64,000 nucleotides of DNA from Bettongia penicillata ogilbyi (GCA_023548195.1 JAJHZJ010000694.1:3316501-3380500), one strand, 5' to 3'; shown: positions 1-10,857, counted from the stretch's first letter. The notes: generated by a model from the sequence alone, not told the origin. Translations and numbers: made by a program.

Positions 1-1214
1 AAGATGATGTCTAGGCTCTTTTTTTGATCATGGCTTTCAGGTAGTCCCATAATTTTTTAAATTGTCTCTCCTGGATCTATTTTCCAGGTCAGTTGTTTTT
101 CCAATGAGATATTTCATAGTCTGCTATTTTTTCATTCCTTTAGTTCTGTTTTATTTTATAATTTCTTGATTTTTCATAAAGTCATTAGCTTCTATCTGCT
201 CCATTCTAATCTTTAAGGAAGTATTTCTTCAGTGAACTTTTGGATCTCCTTTTCTGTCTGGTCAGTTCTGCTTCTTAGGGCATTTTTCTCTTCATTGGCT
301 TTTTGGATATCGTTTGCCATTTGGGTTAGTCTATTTTTTAAGATGTTATTTTCTTCATTTTTTGGGTCTCCTTCAGCAAGCAGTTGACCTGTTTTTCATG
401 ATTTTCTTGAGTCACTCTCATTTCTCTGCCCAGTTTTTGCTTTACTTCTCTTACTTGATTTTCAAAATCCTTTTTGAGGTCTTCCATGGCCTGAGACCAA
501 TTCATATTTTTCTTGGAGGGTTTGGATGGAGGAGTTTTAACTTTGTTTTATTCTTTTTGCATGTTTTGGTCTTCTTTGTCAACAAAGTAAGATTCTATAT
601 TCTGATTCTTTTTCCAGTTTTTGCTCATTCCCCCAATCATTTACTTGACTTTTGAGCTCCTTATCAAGGTAATTCTCTGCTTTTAGTGGGGGTGGGATAG
701 GGTATGCTATCAGCCACTTGAACCCCTCACCATCTGTGGGCCTAGAGTTCCAGAAACAGTGGGTGCAGCTGCCTCTGCTGCTGTTGTGGCTGCTGTGGGT
801 TCCTCCATCCCCTCCCTTTCTTCCATCCTGGGGGTGGGGCTGAATTACTTCACTCTCCTTCACTGGTCCCACAGGCTTTTCCCACTGACCTTGCAATTTA
901 TCTTCAGAGTTTTGGAATCATGAAGTCTAGAATCCACTACAGGTATGAGAGATTCAGTCTCCCCAAGGCCTGCTCAGGTCCCCTTTGTGTACTTGCAGCC
1001 CATGCTGGACTGTGCTCTGTTCCCAGGGTGGCACAATAGGTCCTGGTAACCTTCCAGGCTGTCTTGGGCTGGAGATTTGCTTCACTCCATCATTCTCTGG
1101 GTTCTGCAGCTCCAGAATTTGTTTAGAGCTGTTTTTACAGGTGTTTGACTGGGCTTGGTGGGAGTGCTCTAGAAAGTTCATGCTGTTACTCTGTTATCTT
1201 GGCTCTGCCCCTTC
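1..1214 (-). mobile_element. L1 LINE copy A: ORF1 5' part and 5' UTR
   Basis: Read on the minus strand, this is the 5' end of a marsupial-type L1. The 5' end lies near 1214, where the strand starts with a purine-rich leader and an AGCCAAGATAAC box. The 5' UTR runs to about 628, and ORF1 would start near 627 and run off the window at base 1. Bases 1-180 match the ORF1 coding strand of copy D (11730-11900) almost base for base. ORF1 is broken: an extra A in a run near 55-60 shifts the frame relative to copy B, and more stops follow. The element is dead. The rest lies outside the window. Confidence 0.85.
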
Positions 1215-1396
1215 TGGTACAATCTTTTAATGCTATTGATTAGCTTTGGCTCACTCATCCTCTATGGGTAATCCACAGATATCCCTAGCCTAGTCTCTAT
1301 ATGAATTGTCATCAATTCTGAATTAATAGCATATGAATCAATAATGTACTTTTGTATTGAGTATCTACATTGGGTAAATTCCTGTGACTTAAGAAA

Positions 1397-1590
1397 ATCT
1401 AAATTCATATCTGGCCTCAGATACTTACTAACTGTATGACCTTGGGCAAGTAACTTAACCTTTTTTACTTCAGTTTCCTCATCTGTAAAATGAGGTATAG
1501 CAAGAAATGGTGAACCACTCCAGTATCTTTGCCAAGCAAACCCCAAATGGAGTCATGAAGTGTTGGACATGACTAAACAGCAACAATAGA
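1397..1590 (+). mobile_element. tRNA-derived marsupial SINE, 5'-truncated
   Basis: Carries the typical SINE body: 'ctcagatacttactaactg', then the CORE-like 'ttcctcatctgtaaaatgag', then the tail 'gagtcatgaagtgttggac' and 'gactaaacagcaacaata'. This is the marsupial MON1/WALLSI-like architecture. The 5' tRNA-like head is missing. The same body occurs in antisense at 16135-16395. Confidence 0.8.
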
Positions 1591-2344
1591 AGGGACATGC
1601 TGCTTGTGGCTTATATAGCATTAGAAACACACTCTCCAACTCTTCAGGGTCAACCTGGATTCCTGAAGGAATGTAGTAGTTATCCTCTGGCAACTCAGAC
1701 TGCCAGTGTGAGGGAAGGTTGGGAACCTATGCGAGGTGACCAGGTAAGAGCCAGGGCTAGAATCCAGGCCTCTTGACCCTCAGTTCTATGGTCTTTCCAT
1801 TACATTGAATTGCCATCTATTTCTAGGGCAATTCTGCTGCTGAAGAGCATCCACAGTGCAGTTTATCCATCCCCCGTGACACTCAGCCCAATTCATATAT
1901 TCACTAAATAGTTGTTGATTAGAAAGGGAAGTATATTGTGGTGAAAAGAGCAACGTATGGAATGTCAAGCTGCCAATTTAGTCTCTGAGTTAGGGCAAAT
2001 CACTTTTCCCCTCTTGGTTTTAGTTATTGTGGCTACAAGATTCTATTCATACAAATCTAACCTGACTCTTATGAATGACCTGATTTGTTACCTTGGAGGA
2101 ATAAGCAGTGGTTACTTGTCCTTGCCAAGAGAAACAGGACTTCCAATTGGAACTTCACCAACATGCTAAATGTCACACCATGCTGACTTTCCTTTCACAT
2201 CTGAGTTTTCTGCTTTTTAATCATAGGAAGGTGGAAAATGGAGCCTGAGGTTAAAAAGCAGCCCTCTCAGCAGTGGGCTAAATAAGCTAAGTGGAGAGTC
2301 ATTGAGCCAGATGAGGTGCAGGGATCTGCTCATATGACTGTTTT
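1591..2344. other. Unassigned sequence with a MIR-like trace
   Basis: No gene is seen. Bases 1740-1800 (agccagggctagaatccagg) resemble the antisense middle of a MIR, too short to define. The rest is AT-rich and repeat-free by eye. The open frames here are short and unsupported. Confidence 0.4.
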
Positions 2345-2555
2345 GGAGCTCATGTGGTTTAATAGAAAGAGCAATGGATTTAGTTAGAACAACTAATTTG
2401 ATTTGGATGCTGGTTCTATCCCACATTTACTGCCTGTGGGATAACGGGCAAGTCACCAAACTGAGTCTCACCTTTCTCATCTGTAAAATGGCGGAGATGG
2501 ACTCAGTGACCTCTGAGATATTTATTATGCTCTTGAGTCTCTGATTCTAATTCTT
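2345..2555 (+). mobile_element. MIR-family SINE
   Basis: Shows the MIR order: a box-A-like start 'aatagaaagagcaatggatt', a degraded tRNA-like core, 'caagtcacc', then 'ctttctcatctgtaaaatgg' and the downstream 'gatggactcagtgacctctg'. Strongly diverged, hence old. No coding potential. Confidence 0.75.
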
Positions 2556-2984
2556 TACAGATGCAAAAGACAGTTCAGCCAGTGTTGGCCCTGGGGAAAA
2601 AATGAAGTAGAAACTTTCTACCATCTTGGTTTTTGTTCCTTATTTTCTTTAACTAGGACTTCATGAATACTTATTGGGGTAAGGTACTGTGCCACTAACT
2701 GTTTAGTTTCATCATACTCTCATGCAGAACTTTGGACTCCAACATCTCTTTGCTGTTGTGATTATTTGATCCAGCCTTGTCCTCAGTGGGCATTGTATTC
2801 CATACTCTAGGCTCCCTTACCCAGTTATATATAAGAATTTTTCCATTCTGTGTCTTACTTCTTTAGGCGTCTGATGTCTACTTTCTGAGATAGATTCTTG
2901 TAAAGCAATGTGGAGCCAGAGTGTTAATGGGGGCTAACTAGTAATGGGAAAAGACTATTAGGAATATGTCAAGGTAGCCCTTTA
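2556..2984. other. Unassigned intergenic sequence
   Basis: No repeat I can name and no coding signal. Moderately AT-rich. Confidence 0.4.
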
Positions 2985-3236
2985 CAACTCCCAAGAGCAG
3001 TGGTTAAATTTTCAGTGTGAGCATTTATAACTCAGAAATACTACAAATCAGGGTTTGATTTTTTGCTTTGTTGATAATCTTATTTTTGATTTTTTTTTGT
3101 TGATACTTAGGAAAGTGAGGGAGACATTGTTAATGATGCAGATCAAATTTTTTAAAATGGGTTGTGCATATATTTTCTTTCCCCCAGAGAATATGTTATT
3201 AAATATTTACCAGTATAACCCTGGAGCTATCTATAA
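2985..3236 (+). repeat. Dispersed repeat family X, copy 1
   Basis: Shares an ordered series of blocks with 26998-27410 and 46145-46335: 'gttaaattttcagtgtgagc', 'atttataactcagaaa', 'aaatcagggtttgattt', a '(t)gttga' block, 'gttaatgatgcag', then 'atatgttattaaatatttac'. The three copies are in the same orientation and heavily diverged. I do not recognise the family and see no reading frame. A DNA transposon or LTR remnant is possible. Confidence 0.6.
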
Positions 3237-3239
3237 CCT

Positions 3240-3362
3240 CTTCACAGGAGATAGTTGTGGCATAGTAAGTAGATGAAGGGTTAGCCTTGAATTCAGGAAG
3301 GCATGGCTTCAAATCTTGCTTTTGACTGTATGACTCTAAACAAGTAATGTGTCTTCTTGGTG
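3240..3362 (+). mobile_element. MIR-like SINE 5' portion
   Basis: Contains 'gaattcaggaaggcatggct' and 'caaatcttgcttttgactg', followed by 'gactctaaacaagtaatgtg'. This matches the 5' half of the tRNA-derived SINE body and ends before the 'tcatctgtaaaatg' box. Confidence 0.55.
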
Positions 3363-3556
3363 CCTTTATATGTGTCTTTTATTTTTTTAATTCAATTTTA
3401 TTCTATTTTCAGTTGCTAATTCTCTTTCTCTTCCCACTCCCATCCATTGAGAAAGCAAAACCAAAACCCATTATTTATAGTCATGCAAAACAAATCACCA
3501 CATTAGCCATGTCAAGAAAGAAAGAATAAAATATGCTTCAAATTGTAGTCTGAGAT
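3363..3556. other. Probable interspersed repeat fragment
   Basis: Contains 'cattgagaaagcaaaacc' and 'gtcatgcaaaacaaatcacc', blocks I associate with a common marsupial dispersed repeat that I cannot name with certainty. No coding signal. Confidence 0.3.
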
Positions 3557-4345
3557 CAAAAAAAGGGAAAAGAGCCTATTTGTACAAAAATATTTATAGC
3601 AGCTCTTTTTGTGCTGGCTAAGAACTGGAAATCAAGGAGATATTCATCAATTGCGGAATGGCTAAACAAGCTGTGGTACATGATTGAGATGGAATATTAT
3701 TGTGCTATAAGAAATGACAAGCAGGATGATTAAAAAAATCTGGAAAGACTTACATGAACTGCAAAGTGAAGTGAGCAGAACCAGGAGAATGTTGTATACA
3801 GTAACAGCAATATTGTATGATGAAAAACTGTTAAACTACTATTCTCCGCAATACAATTGTCCAAGACAATCCCAAAGGACTAATGATGAAACAGTCTATC
3901 TGCATCTAGAGAAAGAACTGATTTTGTCTGAATACAGACTGAAACATACTTCTTTGCTCCCTTCCCTTCCCTCCGTCATGTTCTCCTTCCTTCCCTTCCT
4001 TCCTTCCTTCCTTCCTTCCTTCCTTCCTTCCTTCCTTCCTTCCTTCCTTCCTTCCTTCCTTCCTTCCTTCCTTCCTTCCTTCCTTCCTTCCTTCCTTCCT
4101 TCCTTCCTTCCTTCCTTCCTTCCTTCCTTTTGTTTATCTTTCTTGTAAAAAATGACTAACATAGAAATGTTTTACATGATTGCACATCTTTAACTTGCAT
4201 CAGATTTCTTCCTGTCTCAGGGAGAGGAAAGGAGGGAAGATGGAAGGGATAGAATTTAGAACTCAAAATAAAAAAAAATGACAAAAACTGTTTTACCATA
4301 TAATTGGGAAAAAATAAAATATTTTAAAAATAAAATAAAATCAAC
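3557..4345 (+). mobile_element. L1 LINE 3' end (end of ORF2 and 3' UTR)
   Basis: Plus-strand 3' end of an L1. Bases 3590-3950 encode remnants of the ORF2 C terminus (frame around 3714 reads DLHELQSEVSRTRRMLYTV). The 3' UTR follows with the block 'actaacatagaaatgttttac' near 4154 and ends in an A-rich tail at about 4290-4345. The pyrimidine-rich tract that normally lies between them has expanded into the (TTCC)n run at 3995-4128. No long intact ORF2. Confidence 0.75.
3995..4128. repeat. (TTCC)n microsatellite, about 33 units
   Basis: Uninterrupted tetranucleotide run of about 134 bp inside the L1 3' UTR. It creates false open frames on both strands (Leu-Pro-Ser-Phe repeats on plus, Lys-Glu-Gly-Arg repeats on minus). 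The uninterrupted length suggests it is unstable and probably polymorphic. Confidence 0.97.
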
Positions 4346-4817
4346 CAAGAACAGAAAAAAATGTACTCTGAGGCCATTAGGTCTCTATCTGGAGGTGGAT
4401 AGTGTATTTCATCATAAGTCTTTTTTAATTGTAAGTAGAAAAAGAGTTGTACAGACAGCATAATGGATACAACAGGAAGAAGATCTTGCCAGGGAAGAGA
4501 GTTGCCTTAACAGGGGTTCAGGACTATAGGGATGAAATCACAAGTCTGGACGAACCCCATCCCTGTCCCCAAATCAAAATCTGAAAGACTGCCTCTCTCA
4601 GGAATATACTTGTATTTTACTCAGGGCCTCAATCCAAAAATGTGACCCTGAGACTTGTTATTTTAGACACCTTGGAAGGCTGATGGAGGGATCTTTAGAG
4701 GTCAGAGGGAGCTGGGGAATAATGCTATAGAATATTACCTCTCTAATCACACCAGTCAGGCAGCTTCCTATGCTGTATAACTCATATCTCTGTGCTGCTC
4801 CTCTATACATATCCATG
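4346..4817. other. Unassigned sequence between L1 fragments
   Basis: No gene or clear repeat. A small block near 4520-4550 (gatgaaatcacaagtctgga) resembles the 3' end of the SINE at 51690-51930. Confidence 0.35.
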
Positions 4818-6344
4818 TCCTTCTTTCTTTCTGGATACTTGCAATATTTTCTTCTTGACCCAGAAACTCTAGAATTTGGCTATAATAGTTATAGGAGTTT
4901 TCATTTGCTGATCTCTTTCAGGAGGTGATCAGTAGGTTCTTTCAATTTCTATTTTACCCTCTGTTTTTAGAATATCGGGGCAGTTTTCCTTGATAATTTC
5001 TTGGAAGATGATGTCTAAGCTCTTTTTTTTCATCATGGTTTTCAGGTAGACCAATAATTTTTAAATTATTTCTCCTGGATCTATTTCCCAGTTCAGCGGT
5101 TTTTTTCCAAGGAGATATTTCACTTGTCTTCTGTTTTTTCATCTTTTGGTTTTGTTTTATAATTTCTTGGTTTCTCATAAAGTCATTAGTTTCCATCTAC
5201 TCATTCTAATATTTAAAGAATTACTTTCTTCAGTGAACTTTTAAGTTCCTTTTCCATTTGGCCAATTCTGCTTTTTAAACCATTCTTTTCCTCATTGACT
5301 TTTTGGGCCTCTTTTGCCATTTGGGTTAATCTATTTTTAAAGGTGTTATTTTCTTCAACATTTTTTGATTTCTTTTTCATGATTTTCTTGCATAGCTCTC
5401 ATTTCTCTTCCCAATTTTTCCTCTACCTCTCTTACATGATTTTTATAATCCTTTTTGAGCTCTTCCATGGCCTGAGAATATTGTATTTTTCTGGAGGTTT
5501 TGAATGTAGAAACCTTGACTTTTATGTCTTCCTCTGATGTTATGCTTTATTCTTCGTCATCCAAAAGGATGGAAGAAAATACCTTTTCATCAAGAAAGTA
5601 ACCTTCTATAGTCTTATTTTTTTCCCTTTTTTTGGGCATTTTCCCAGTCAGTTACTTGACTTTTGAATACTTTGTCAAGTGGAGGATATACTTTATGGAC
5701 CTGTAAGTTCTCAGTTCCTCCAAGGTGGCACAATCAAGGGAGAGGAGTTTACTCCTTTCCTGACCTGTGCTCTGGTCTAGGAGCAACCACAAGCACTGTT
5801 TTCTGCCTGAATCTGTGAGTAGGATTCCCTCTCCACAACCAGCTCCACTACGCCATCACTCCTCCTCACCCCAGGACTGCCACTCAGAACTGAGACCCAG
5901 GTCAACTGCTTGATTTCCCCAAGGTCTTTAGGCTGAGGGCTCCAAAAATGGACGCTGCTGCCCCACTGGGGCCAGACCTCACTCCCCTCTCACCCAGGTA
6001 AAAGAGCTTTCTCACTGACCTTTGAAGCTGTCTTAGGTGTTTGTGGGTTGAGAAATCTGGGAACCCCAGCTACTACCTGTGATTCTGCACCCTGAAGCCT
6101 GCTCCAGTCCTGTCCATGCCATACATTGTGGCCCAGGCTAGGCTGTGCTCTCCCCCAAGTCCAGTGCAATAGACCTTTCCTATTGGCCTTCCAGGCTGTC
6201 TTGACCAGGAAATCTCTTTCACTCTATTGTTTTGTGACTTCTGCTGCTCTATAATTTGTTTAGAGTCATTTTTTACAGGTATTTCATGGGCAAAGAACTA
6301 GAGCAGGTTTGCCCTTCTATTCTGCCATCTTGACGCCACTCCCT
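4818..6344 (-). mobile_element. L1 LINE copy B: partial ORF1 and full 5' UTR
   Basis: Minus strand. The 5' end is near 6344 with a GTCAAGATGGCAG box. The 5' UTR runs to about 5640 and the ORF1 ATG is at 5639. Coding strand remnants show the coiled-coil region (about 5560-5200) and the start of the RRM-like domain (frame at 5196-4954 reads RRNNLKIIGLPENHDEKK). Several frameshifts are present. The copy stops near 4818 within ORF1, so it is truncated at its 3' side or interrupted there. Confidence 0.85.
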
Positions 6345-6351
6345 TGTAGCT

Positions 6352-7079
6352 TATTTCTTGACTTTTAACTTTATGTTAAAGTTGAGTTCTGCTCCAGGGG
6401 TGGAGAGGCTCTGTCCCAAGCTTTGGACTTTTTGTGCTGCTGTTTTCTGAGCTAGTTAATTTTTCAGTTTTTCTAAGGTGGTACAATCTAAGGAGAGGTG
6501 TGATTACTCCTTTTCCGACCTACACTCTGGTCTGGTCAGTGACCACAAAAACTCTTTTCTGCTCTGTAACTGTGACCACAGTCCCCACCTCACTGACGTA
6601 TAGATACAAACTCTGCTGTGCTAGTACTTTTCTTTGCCTTGGTACTGCAACACAGGACTGTGATCCAAATCTAAGTGTAGGTAATATTCCAGACTCCTCC
6701 ACTCAGTGCCAGCAAAGGGACCCCTGTAATCTCCTTTTGACAACTTATCTGACTCTCTTACAATCTGTGGACCGGGAGTCATGGAATTTGCCACTGAGGT
6801 TACTGATTCAGTCACCCACAAAGCTTGTTGGTTTTCTGAGGCTCACCATACATCAGCACAACCTATGCTGCACCGCATTTGACTCTCACATTGGTGCAAG
6901 AGACATTTTCTGCTCACCTGCTCAGTTGTCTTGGGCTGGAAAGTTGTTTTACTCTCACCTTTTGTGGGTTCTGCTGCACCAGAATTCACTTGAGGCATAA
7001 TCTGAAGTTGCTTGGAGGGGAATTTTGAAGAGCTCAGGTGAGTTCCTGCTTTTTTCCCACCATCTTGGCTCTACCCCTC
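6352..7079 (-). mobile_element. L1 LINE copy C: 5' UTR fragment
   Basis: Minus-strand L1 5' UTR only, from just upstream of the ORF1 start (near 6352) to the extreme 5' end at about 7079 (AGCCAAGATGGTG). It aligns with copy B's 5' UTR: 'aaggtggtacaatctaagg' here against 'aaggtggcacaatcaaggg' in B. It begins only about 8 bp beyond copy B's 5' end, same orientation, so the two are head-to-tail neighbours. The 188-codon frame at 6434-7000 lies inside it and is not a gene. Confidence 0.8.
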
Positions 7080-7109
7080 TTGAGCATTTTCTTGCTGAAT
7101 AATTGCTGC

Positions 7110-7215
7110 ATGAATTAATGAGTGAACAAATAATATGTATCTGCTCAGTGCCAGGCACTGGGCTGGGCAGTGGGACTAGAGAGGCAAAAGTTAAATCTCT
7201 TCCCCTCAAGCTGCT
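7110..7215. repeat. Ancient mammalian interspersed repeat fragment
   Basis: Contains 'ctcagtgccaggcactgggc' and 'gaggcaaaagttaa'. The same kind of block (accumulating 'gccaggcactgtgctaagtg') recurs at 9035, 17900, 29870, 31170 and 55460. Probably an old LINE or SINE tail; family not assigned. Confidence 0.5.
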
Positions 7216-7329
7216 TGCTTTATTTTGAAGGCAGTAACAACTTTCTTGACTCTTGGTCTAGTGCCTTGTGTTACTCCCACCATCTCCCCAATCAGTCAGT
7301 TGGTTAATGCCCTCTTGGTTATGGTTAAT

Positions 7330-7485
7330 ACCATTTAGTCCAACTCTTATTTTCCCAATGAGGAAACTGAGCCCCAACAAGGATATGCATCTTACCTAAT
7401 GTCACATAGTAAACCTCAGAGGTGGGATTTGAGCCTGGGTCCTCTGACTCTTGATTCTGTCTTCTTTACACTATACTGTTGAATG
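7330..7485 (-). mobile_element. MIR-family SINE, antisense
   Basis: Read on minus, the order is head, core, 'ctcagtttcctcattgggaa'. On plus it shows 'caatgaggaaactgagcccc', 'gtcacatagtaaacctcag' and 'gatttgagcctgggtcctct', the antisense MIR signature. Confidence 0.8.
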
Positions 7486-8059
7486 TGAAGGCAGAATTTC
7501 CTATCCAAATTTAAATGTTTGCTCTGTTTTTTTGGTACATCAGGTTTTCCTTCTGACATCTTTCAGTCTGTTCCCTGTGGGAAAAAGCCTTACAAGAGCT
7601 ATGGTCGAGTGGAACTGGCTGCCTTGGGAGTCAATGTTCCTCTTCTCTGCATCTCCCCCTGCCTCCATTATCACTTATCTAGGAAAATAGAGAGGAAGTG
7701 CTTCCTTAGGTAGGAGTGGAGCTAGGCGGCTTCCTTTCATCCAAGTGTTGCCGATCAACAATAAATATTTATTAAGTATCTCTTGTGTGAAAAGGACTGC
7801 TTTTTCTTTTTTTGTTTTCCTGGGGGGAGATTTACAAAGTTTGTTCTTGGTCCTGGATAAATATACTAGCTTCCATCTTTACAAGTCTTTAGTATTTGGA
7901 AAGTTCTTTCCTCAAAATACTCCTCTGAGGTAGGGAGTACAAATATGATTAGCTCCATTGTTTAAGTGTAGATAATAATGCCATAAGTATCTGGCTTAGA
8001 GCATTGTGGCAAACACTGGGGACACTATGTTTCAAAGAACAATGTACATACAAACCTTC
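7486..8059. other. Unassigned intergenic sequence
   Basis: No gene supported. The frame at 7451-7690 begins inside the MIR and has no homology I recognise. A short 'ataaatatttattaagtatc' at 7761 is a LINE/SINE-tail fragment. Confidence 0.35.
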
Positions 8060-8710
8060 TCTTCTCCTAAATGCTGCATTCATAATGGTAACATCCTGGT
8101 AAAAGGCAGGAGCTCTGAAAAACACAAGGCATCACTGCCATTTTCCATTGAATTAATTAGTGGACTGTCATAATCTCAGACAGCCTACATCTGTATCCTG
8201 AGGGGACAGAGCCAGTGCTAAAGAGGGGGAGGGAAGAAAGTAAGAAAGTTATGACCATAGGTGACCACTCCAACAAGAACTCAGCTTAATTGCTCTTGGT
8301 ATAGCATTCAATCATTCCCATTTACACCTTGTTAATGATTCAAATGTTCAGCAAAACCACTTTTACAGTCCCCAGTCTATTTCAAACCTAGCACCTTTTC
8401 ACTTCACCATCTAATCAAATTGAAGTGACAATTTCTGAGAACTTATTTCCTTGAAATAAGTGAAATAGCAGGCAATGCTAGGTTCTAATAGAGTGACCCA
8501 TGACCATGAGGCTTGAACTGTGGAGGAATGTTCAGGCTTCATTAGTTTAAACAGACCCTATATCAGTACCAGATAACATGCAGCAATCAGAAGTCTGATA
8601 TTTAATTTAGAGGGGCTTTAAAATTTTGCTTCTCTGAAATCCTTGGCATTAACACACACATCTCAGTAAAACGTGGGAGTATAGATCCAGGATTATATTT
8701 TGTCTTTTGA
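8060..8710. promoter_or_regulatory. Candidate conserved noncoding block
   Basis: About 650 bp with no recognisable transposon inside a repeat-dense neighbourhood. It contains homeodomain-type cores ('ttgaattaattagtgg' near 8147 and 'cttgttaatgattcaaatg' near 8328) and no coding frame. Absence of repeats plus motif content suggests constraint, but conservation was not measured. Confidence 0.35.
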
Positions 8711-9029
8711 GAGAGGTTCTTATTTATTTAATTATTTGATTTTTTTGTAGGGAGAAAAGTGTTTTTGTTAGATGAAGATTCTTGTTGTGAAACTGAACAA
8801 TGACCTTGAAAAGGCTTCTCTACACAATGTGTATTACTGATTTCTCTGGTAGCCAAAGTTTTCACTGTGTTAGTCAGATGTGCGGTGCCTCTGAATCAGT
8901 ACCTTTTGGAAGCTCCCCTACAGTTACTTGATCTTGTTTTGCGAAGAGGACCATGGTGTCCTGTGTAAATGTCTTGTGTAAATGGTGGGAAGGAATTGCC
9001 TGTTAGACAGCTTTTCCTGTTTTCTAGGT
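8711..9029. other. Unassigned intergenic sequence
   Basis: No gene or named repeat is seen. Contains an AT-rich stretch at 8720-8745. Confidence 0.35.
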
Positions 9030-9190
9030 GCAACCACTAATCAGTAAGTCAAGAAACACTTATTAAGTGTGTATTACATGCACTCTACTAAATGCTGGGG
9101 ATACAAAGAAAGGCAAATTTTTGTCCTTTTGTGCATCTTCTCTGTTTGGATAAAGGAAGGGTAGACAACTAGTTAGCTAAATGAATTTAT
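9030..9190. repeat. Ancient mammalian interspersed repeat fragment
   Basis: Shows 'aacacttattaagtgtgtat', 'actctactaaatgctgggg' and 'atacaaagaaaggcaaattt', the same series as at 17890-18050 and 55455-55570. Old, diverged, noncoding. Confidence 0.55.
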
Positions 9191-9339
9191 CAACATGGGA
9201 TTTTGATGTCACTGTGTTAGACTGTCTCTTATGTCTATTCAAACTCTAACAGTCTATGATTTTATAATCACTGCCAGTCCATGGCATTTGGGAATCTGAT
9301 CTGAAACTCCTTGTTCTGGGCTAGCTAGACCTTTGCTAG

Positions 9340-9675
9340 CTTGGATTTGATCCTAGAACAAAATGTGATACTTGTAGGTCATTCAGTAGTTAAAAAGGCT
9401 GACATATACTTACCTATAGCAGAAGGATGTTAACAAGGACACGTACGTATTGAGAATGCCTGAACTTCATTCAACTGAGTGAAGTTCCCTTGTTCAGCTT
9501 GTCCATTGTAGCTTACTAAGTATCAGAAGAAACACCTGGAGCTCCTTGTGACTGTTTTGTACCCAAATGATGAGGAAATGATATCAACAGATGGAGCTTT
9601 TAGTCCACTGAGCCAATTTTATCTCAAAGACAGTTTCAATATCTTCTTAAGAAAAACTAGCCTAACTTGCAGACG
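9340..9675. repeat. Dispersed repeat family Y, copy 1
   Basis: Aligns in order with 45545-45865: 'gaacaaaatgtgatacttgt' against 'gaacaaaatgagacatttgt', a shared 'aggtcatt', then 'ctggagctccttgtg' against 'ctggagctactggtg', and 'aaaactagcctaac' against 'aaaaatagcctacc' at the end. Same orientation in both. Family unknown to me; no intact frame. Confidence 0.5.
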
Positions 9676-9775
9676 GTTATTGCTCCTGACATATTCTACT
9701 CCTTGATGGAAAGGTCCTTAAGATTGTCTAGAAAACCTTGCACTATTTAAATGACAGGGCTATTACAAGATAACT

Positions 9776-10230
9776 CTAACCTGTGAATTTCAAGAAATCT
9801 GATATAGGCAACCTAAAGGAGGAAGAGAAAAAACAAAGAAAAATATGGCAAAAAATTGAAGGAGTGACTGAATGTGAGATCATTGAGGTTAGAATGATTA
9901 GTGATACCAAGTCTTTGCAGCTCATAAGCAGGAGCAGCACTGGAAACATCAGATCTCCTACAAAGATGATGATGATGCTTTCTGTACTGTTAGTGATCCT
10001 TATCACAGCTCAGGGGGAATTTCCCTATACCACCATCCCCCAGTGTTCCCTGGACCACTAATCAGGATGGGATGGGGAAATAAAAAACTTTGCCCCATGA
10101 GAGGCACTGAAGGATTGACCCCTTTCTTCTGTAGGTGCTGGTTAGATACTTTCACTGAAAGTAAACCACTTCCCAACAATGTTACCTCTCGGTTTTCTCA
10201 GCCGTCCTGGGGAAAAATTGCGCAATGATC
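9776..10230 (+). other. Unidentified ORF with hydrophobic leader; possible ERV env relic
   Basis: A 92-codon frame at 9783-10061 has a very charged first third (KEEEKKQRKIW), then a hydrophobic segment (MLSVLLVILITAQG, residues about 65-78), like a signal peptide, and ends soon after. Another frame overlaps at 10043-10228 and contains an NVT glycosylation site. A charged leader, a late signal peptide and glycosylation sites in a decayed frame would fit the env start of a betaretrovirus-like endogenous element. I found no other retroviral parts, so this is weak. It could equally be chance. Confidence 0.2.
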
Positions 10231-10373
10231 TCTGGGTATTGCACTGTTAGCAATGTGGAGGGGTCACTCATTTTTATATTACATTATACAATGAACTACA
10301 ATGGTCTTTTCTTTTGTGACTGCATAGGCTAAGGACCATTTTTCTGCTGCTTGGCTTCCATTGACCACTATCC

Positions 10374-10857
10374 ACAGATGCTGAGACCCACATTTGTACC
10401 TCATGTCCTTCTAATTATCTGACAACTTCTTCTCAATTTCCTTCGCTGGATCTTCATCTAGGCCTAGCTGCTATCCATAGATGTCCCCCCAAGATTCTTT
10501 CCTGGACCCTCTTCTCTTCTCCCTCTATAATATTTTACTTGGTGATCCCATCAGTTCCCATGGATTCAATAATCATCTCTATTCTGACGATTCTCAAATC
10601 TACTTATCCAGCTCTAACTTATCTGCGGACCTCCAGTTTCACATTCTCATCTGCCTATTGGATGTCTTAAACTGGATGTCCTATAATCATTTTAAACTCA
10701 TGTCTCAAACTGAACTCATTTTCTTAGTCCTGCCCCCAACCTTTCCCTTTTCCTAACTTCCCTTTGGCTAATGAAGGGACTATTATCCTCCTAGTCATGC
10801 AAGCTTGCAAACTATGGGTCATCTTAGGCACTTTGCTCTCTCATTCTCATTGCCCAT
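10374..10857 (+). mobile_element. L2 LINE, 5' segment of a split copy (RT domain)
   Basis: Bases 10481-10756 encode a degraded reverse transcriptase stretch with [16 protein letters not shown] and [12 protein letters not shown], the L2-type catalytic box where the usual YADD reads YSDD. Related stretches occur in the L2 copies at 41560-41625 and 49490-49620. The copy is interrupted at 10857/10874 by L1 copy D and resumes at 13188. Confidence 0.85.

Noticed and set aside
3714..4148. 144-codon plus-strand open frame (and its minus-strand Lys/Glu/Gly/Arg counterpart)
   Set aside because: The first part is L1 ORF2 remnant and the rest is the (TTCC)n run, which is open on both strands by its nature.
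6434..7000. 188-codon plus-strand ORF, one of the longest in the window
   Set aside because: It lies entirely within the antisense of an L1 5' UTR and shows no protein domain.
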